Below are positions 61,773-64,000 of a stretch of 64,000 bases of DNA, one piece after another (the first letter of the stretch is position 1; every line of letters starts with the position of its first letter). The notes under the pieces were generated by a model that was not told the origin of the DNA, did no database searches, and saw only the letters and a program-made list of their open reading frames with translations. Source of the stretch: Chitinophagaceae bacterium (GTDB taxonomy: Bacteria; Bacteroidota; Bacteroidia; Chitinophagales; Chitinophagaceae); NCBI GenBank assembly GCA_016720745.1, contig JADKKA010000019.1:620001-684000 (forward strand), given 5' to 3'. A program made the position numbers and the translations under genes.

Positions 61773-62537
61773 ATGATGTTCAGCTTAGAAAATAAAATAG
61801 CAATAGTAACCGGAGCCGCCAGCGGTATCGGCAGGGCTGTGGCCGGATTATTTGTTAGACAAGGGGCCAAAGTACATTTGGTTGACCTGAATAAGGAAGC
61901 CCTTGGAATTGCACAGGAAGAAATCAGTGCAGATGGCACAGCCACTTCACATGCATTGGATGTATCAGATCAGGCTGCTGTAGTGGCATTGATGAAAGAG
62001 ATTGGCCGGATCGATATCCTGGTTAATTGTGCCGGTATCTCACATATCGGTAAAGCAGATACAACCAGTGAACAGGATTTTGACCGCATTTTCCAGGTGA
62101 ACGTAAAAGGAATTTATAATTGTCTCCATGCCGCTTTACCTATCATGCAGGAACAAAAATCCGGAGCCATCCTCAATATGGCATCCATTGCCAATCATGT
62201 CGGTTTGCAGGATCGTTTTGCATATAGCATGAGTAAGGGAGCCGTAATGGGCATGACCCTTTCCGTGGCCCGTGATTATTTGTCATTTGGCATTCGCTGC
62301 AATGCCATTTCTCCGGCAAGGGTACATACTTCTTTTGTAGATAATTTTCTGGCCAAAAATTACCCCGGAAGGGAAGAGGAGATGTTTAAAAAATTGTCCG
62401 CCTCCCAGCCTATCGGCCGCATGGCCACACCAACTGAAGTGGCCCACCTGGTTTTATACCTCTGTTCTGAAGAAGCATCTTTTATCACGGGATGCGATTA
62501 TCCTTTCGACGGAGGGTTTATTAATTTGAATAACTGA
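61773..62537 (+). CDS. SDR, probable 2-keto-3-deoxy-L-fuconate dehydrogenase
   Basis: 254 residues. NAD-binding GAASGIGRAVAGLF, NCAGISHIG, and catalytic Tyr151/Lys155 in YSMSKGA. SPARVHTSFVDNFLAKNYPGREEEMF and EASFITGCDYPFDGGFINLN resemble the 2-keto-3-deoxy-L-fuconate dehydrogenases of the non-phosphorylating fucose route. That enzyme oxidises the C4 hydroxyl to give the 2,4-diketo acid, the substrate of the next gene's product. ATG at 61776 is an alternative start. Gap to the mutarotase 2 bp, to the hydrolase 22 bp. Confidence 0.8.
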   Translation: MMFSLENKIAIVTGAASGIGRAVAGLFVRQGAKVHLVDLNKEALGIAQEEISADGTATSHALDVSDQAAVVALMKEIGRIDILVNCAGISHIGKADTTSEQDFDRIFQVNVKGIYNCLHAALPIMQEQKSGAILNMASIANHVGLQDRFAYSMSKGAVMGMTLSVARDYLSFGIRCNAISPARVHTSFVDNFLAKNYPGREEEMFKKLSASQPIGRMATPTEVAHLVLYLCSEEASFITGCDYPFDGGFINLNN

Positions 62538-62559
62538 TCATTGAACTAATAACAGCAAC

Positions 62560-63418
62560 ATGAAGCTCATTCGTTTTGGAGAAGTCGGAAAAGAAAAACC
62601 CGGTGTACATATTAATGGAGTGGATTACGATGTATCCGGTTTTATCCAGGATTTTAATGCCCCCTTTTTTGAAAATGGCGGATTGCCCCACCTGGGATGG
62701 ATGCTGGATCAGCATCGCGACATGTTACGCAAAGTCCCCGAGGGAAGCCGCATCGGTTGCCCAGTCGCCAACCCATCAAAAATTGTCTGCATCGGTTTAA
62801 ACTATGCTGATCATGCAAAGGAAACCGGAGCTACTCCGCCTGCGGAACCGGTGATTTTCATGAAAGCCACCAGTTCTATCACGGGACCTTATGATCCCAT
62901 TATCATTCCACGTGATTCCGTAAAAACCGACTGGGAAGTGGAACTGGCCGTAGTCATTGGCAAAAAAGCCAGTTATGTGGAAGAGGCCAATGCCATGGAT
63001 CATGTAGTGGGATATGTATTACATAATGATGTCAGTGAAAGGGCTTTTCAACTTGGAAATGGGTGGCACCTGGGACAAGGGCAAGGGATGCGATAGTTTT
63101 GCCCCACTGGGACCCTGGCTGGTAACAAAAGATGAAATTACAGATGTGAACCAGCTTCGGTTATGGCTCACTGTGAATGATAAAAAGATGCAGGATGGCA
63201 CAACCGCCAATCTCATCTTTAATATTCCATTTTTGATCAGCTATGTGTCCCGCTTCATGACATTACTGCCAGGAGATATTATTTCAACAGGTACACCGGC
63301 CGGGGTCGGACTCGGTTTCAATCCGCCTGTTTATTTGAAACCAGGTGATGTGGTGGAACTGGGTATTGACGGCTTGGGCATATCGAAACAGACCTGTGTG
63401 GAATGGAGGAGAGGCTAA
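62560..63418 (+). pseudogene. FAH-family 2,4-diketo-3-deoxy-acid hydrolase, frameshifted
   Basis: Two frames join into one fumarylacetoacetate-hydrolase-family protein of about 285 residues: first frame to about 63055 ([66 protein letters not shown]), second from there ([40 protein letters not shown]). One G at 63055-63056 (CTTGGAAAT where CTTGAAAT is expected) explains the shift. In the fucose route this enzyme splits 2,4-diketo-3-deoxy-L-fuconate to pyruvate and L-lactate. It may be a true mutation or a sequencing error; neighbours are intact. Confidence 0.88.
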
Positions 63419-63420
63419 TG

Positions 63421-63448
63421 GCGAGTGGTGAGTGGCAAGCAGCGAGTA
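63421..63448 (+). repeat. Four GNGAGTG-type heptamers
   Basis: GCGAGTG, GTGAGTG, GCAAGCA, GCGAGTA, in register and starting two bases after the hydrolase stop. Confidence 0.7.
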
Positions 63449-63510
63449 GGGTTCAGAAGATGGGGGCCAGATAGCTATCGGTAGGGGAATGGGGTTCGGG
63501 TGTTATTTTA

Positions 63511-63538
63511 TTTTGAATTTTAAATGTTGAATGTTGAA
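63511..63538 (+). repeat. Four TGTTGAA-type heptamers
   Basis: TTTTGAA, TTTTAAA, TGTTGAA, TGTTGAA in register. An inverted TTCAACA follows at 63562-63568. Confidence 0.75.
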
Positions 63539-63586
63539 TTGGATAAAATGAGCATTTTCTTATTCAACAAACGTAGCCGTTTAAGA

Positions 63587-63696
63587 GACTGATAGACTGA
63601 TAGACTGATGACTGTCGACTGATGGCTGCCGATGGCTGCCGACTATTGACTCTCGACTATCGACTCTCGACTATCGACTAATAACTCTCGACTTCA
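63587..63696 (+). repeat. GACTNTC-type heptamer array
   Basis: Two GACTGAT units each followed by one extra A, then GACTGAT, GACTGTC, GACTGAT, GGCTGCC, a 3-base break, then nine contiguous heptamers (GGCTGCC, GACTATT, GACTCTC, GACTATC, GACTCTC, GACTATC, GACTAAT, AACTCTC, GACTTCA). The frame of seven is kept across 63 bases at the end. Confidence 0.9.
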
Positions 63697-63751
63697 ACGC
63701 TGAAAAAAAGTACAACAACCAACTACTCTACAAACGCTAAAAACTAACAGC

Positions 63752-64000
63752 ATGGATCTAGGTTTACAAAACAAGGTCATTATCGTCACCGGCGGTGCCA
63801 AAGGAATCGGAGAAGGTATTGCAGTAGTATTGGCAAAAGAAGGTGCACAGGTAGTCATTGTGGGAAGAAATGCGGCAGACAATGAAAAAACAGTACAGGC
63901 CATTCTGGCTGCCGGCGGAAAAGCCGTTGGTATACAGGCTGAGTTATCCCTGCCCGCAGAATGTGAGCAGGCGGTAAAAACAGTGACCGATCTTTTTGGA
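63752..64000 (+). CDS. Short-chain dehydrogenase, N-terminal part (cut by window end)
   Basis: The first 83 residues are visible. The Rossmann nucleotide motif VIIVTGGAKGIGEGIAVVLA is at residues 9-28, followed by VIVGRNAADNE. The catalytic Tyr and Lys lie beyond the window. By position after the diketo-acid hydrolase it may be the L-fucose dehydrogenase of the same pathway (inference). It lies 333 bp after that gene, behind three repeat blocks, so it may have its own promoter. Confidence 0.85.
   Translation, partial: MDLGLQNKVIIVTGGAKGIGEGIAVVLAKEGAQVVIVGRNAADNEKTVQAILAAGGKAVGIQAELSLPAECEQAVKTVTDLFG

Larger units (their letters stand above)
63419..63751. other. Non-coding gap with three heptamer repeat blocks
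   Basis: No gene is seen. Blocks at 63421-63448, 63511-63538 and 63587-63696 are listed separately. The remainder is unremarkable, apart from a TTCAACA stretch at 63562-63568 complementary to the second block. Confidence 0.8.

Noticed and set aside
63014..63055. Independent gene beginning at 63014
   Set aside because: Its first residues do not match the family, while the rest continues the upstream FAH frame; it is the second half of one frameshifted gene.

Overview
The window comes from a Bacteroidota genome, most likely of the Chitinophagaceae type (inference). The pointers are long co-directional runs of signal-peptide-bearing glycosidases, a Nudix-family AraR, the RhaEW/RhaI style of rhamnose catabolism, candidate -7 elements of the TAnnTTTG type, and small four-helix-bundle and GxxExxY genes. 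I saw no rRNA, tRNA, CRISPR array, insertion sequence or origin.

Region 1 (1-37349) is a large pectin (rhamnogalacturonan) degradation locus. On the + strand it carries a GH95 fragment, CE12 esterase, GH39, two PL22-like propellers, four GH43-like proteins, GH106, GH29, an L-glyceraldehyde-3-phosphate-reductase-like aldo/keto reductase, GH78, two GH2 enzymes, two six-hairpin glycosidase-like proteins, a BNR-4 propeller, a sialate-O-acetylesterase-like SGNH protein, GH28 and PL11. One MFS gene is reversed at 31.3-32.5 kb. No SusC/SusD pair or sensor appears, so the transport and control genes must lie elsewhere, perhaps upstream of the window.

Region 2 (37350-40000) holds a 26-bp repeat block, a GxxExxY gene, two more CE12 esterases and L-rhamnose mutarotase.

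Region 3 (40000-50054) is an L-arabinose locus: divergent AraR-like Nudix regulator, secreted GH51, lipoprotein GalM, AraB, AraD, AraA, a sodium/solute symporter, a hairpin terminator and a HAD phosphatase with an altered motif.

Region 4 (50055-50930) is five head-to-tail 163-bp units plus a partial sixth, between two convergent genes.

Region 5 (50931-64000) is a deoxysugar catabolic locus: GntR/LacI-type repressor, RhaT, RhaEW aldolase-dehydrogenase, a four-helix-bundle gene framed by inverted heptamer repeats, RhaI, RhaK, LutABC, a second mutarotase, then genes resembling the non-phosphorylating L-fucose pathway (2-keto-3-deoxy-L-fuconate dehydrogenase, a frameshifted FAH-family hydrolase, and another SDR cut by the window end). 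Rhamnose breakdown via RhaEW and fucose breakdown via the FAH hydrolase would both give L-lactate, which LutABC would oxidise to pyruvate. The secreted enzymes would release rhamnose, arabinose, fucose, galactose and galacturonate, and the cytosolic loci would consume the first three.

The most unusual content is non-coding: degenerate heptamer tandem repeats of several unrelated sequence families, the 163-bp array, paired 37-nt hairpins with a compensatory change, and two matching palindromes that look like operators of the deoxysugar repressor.
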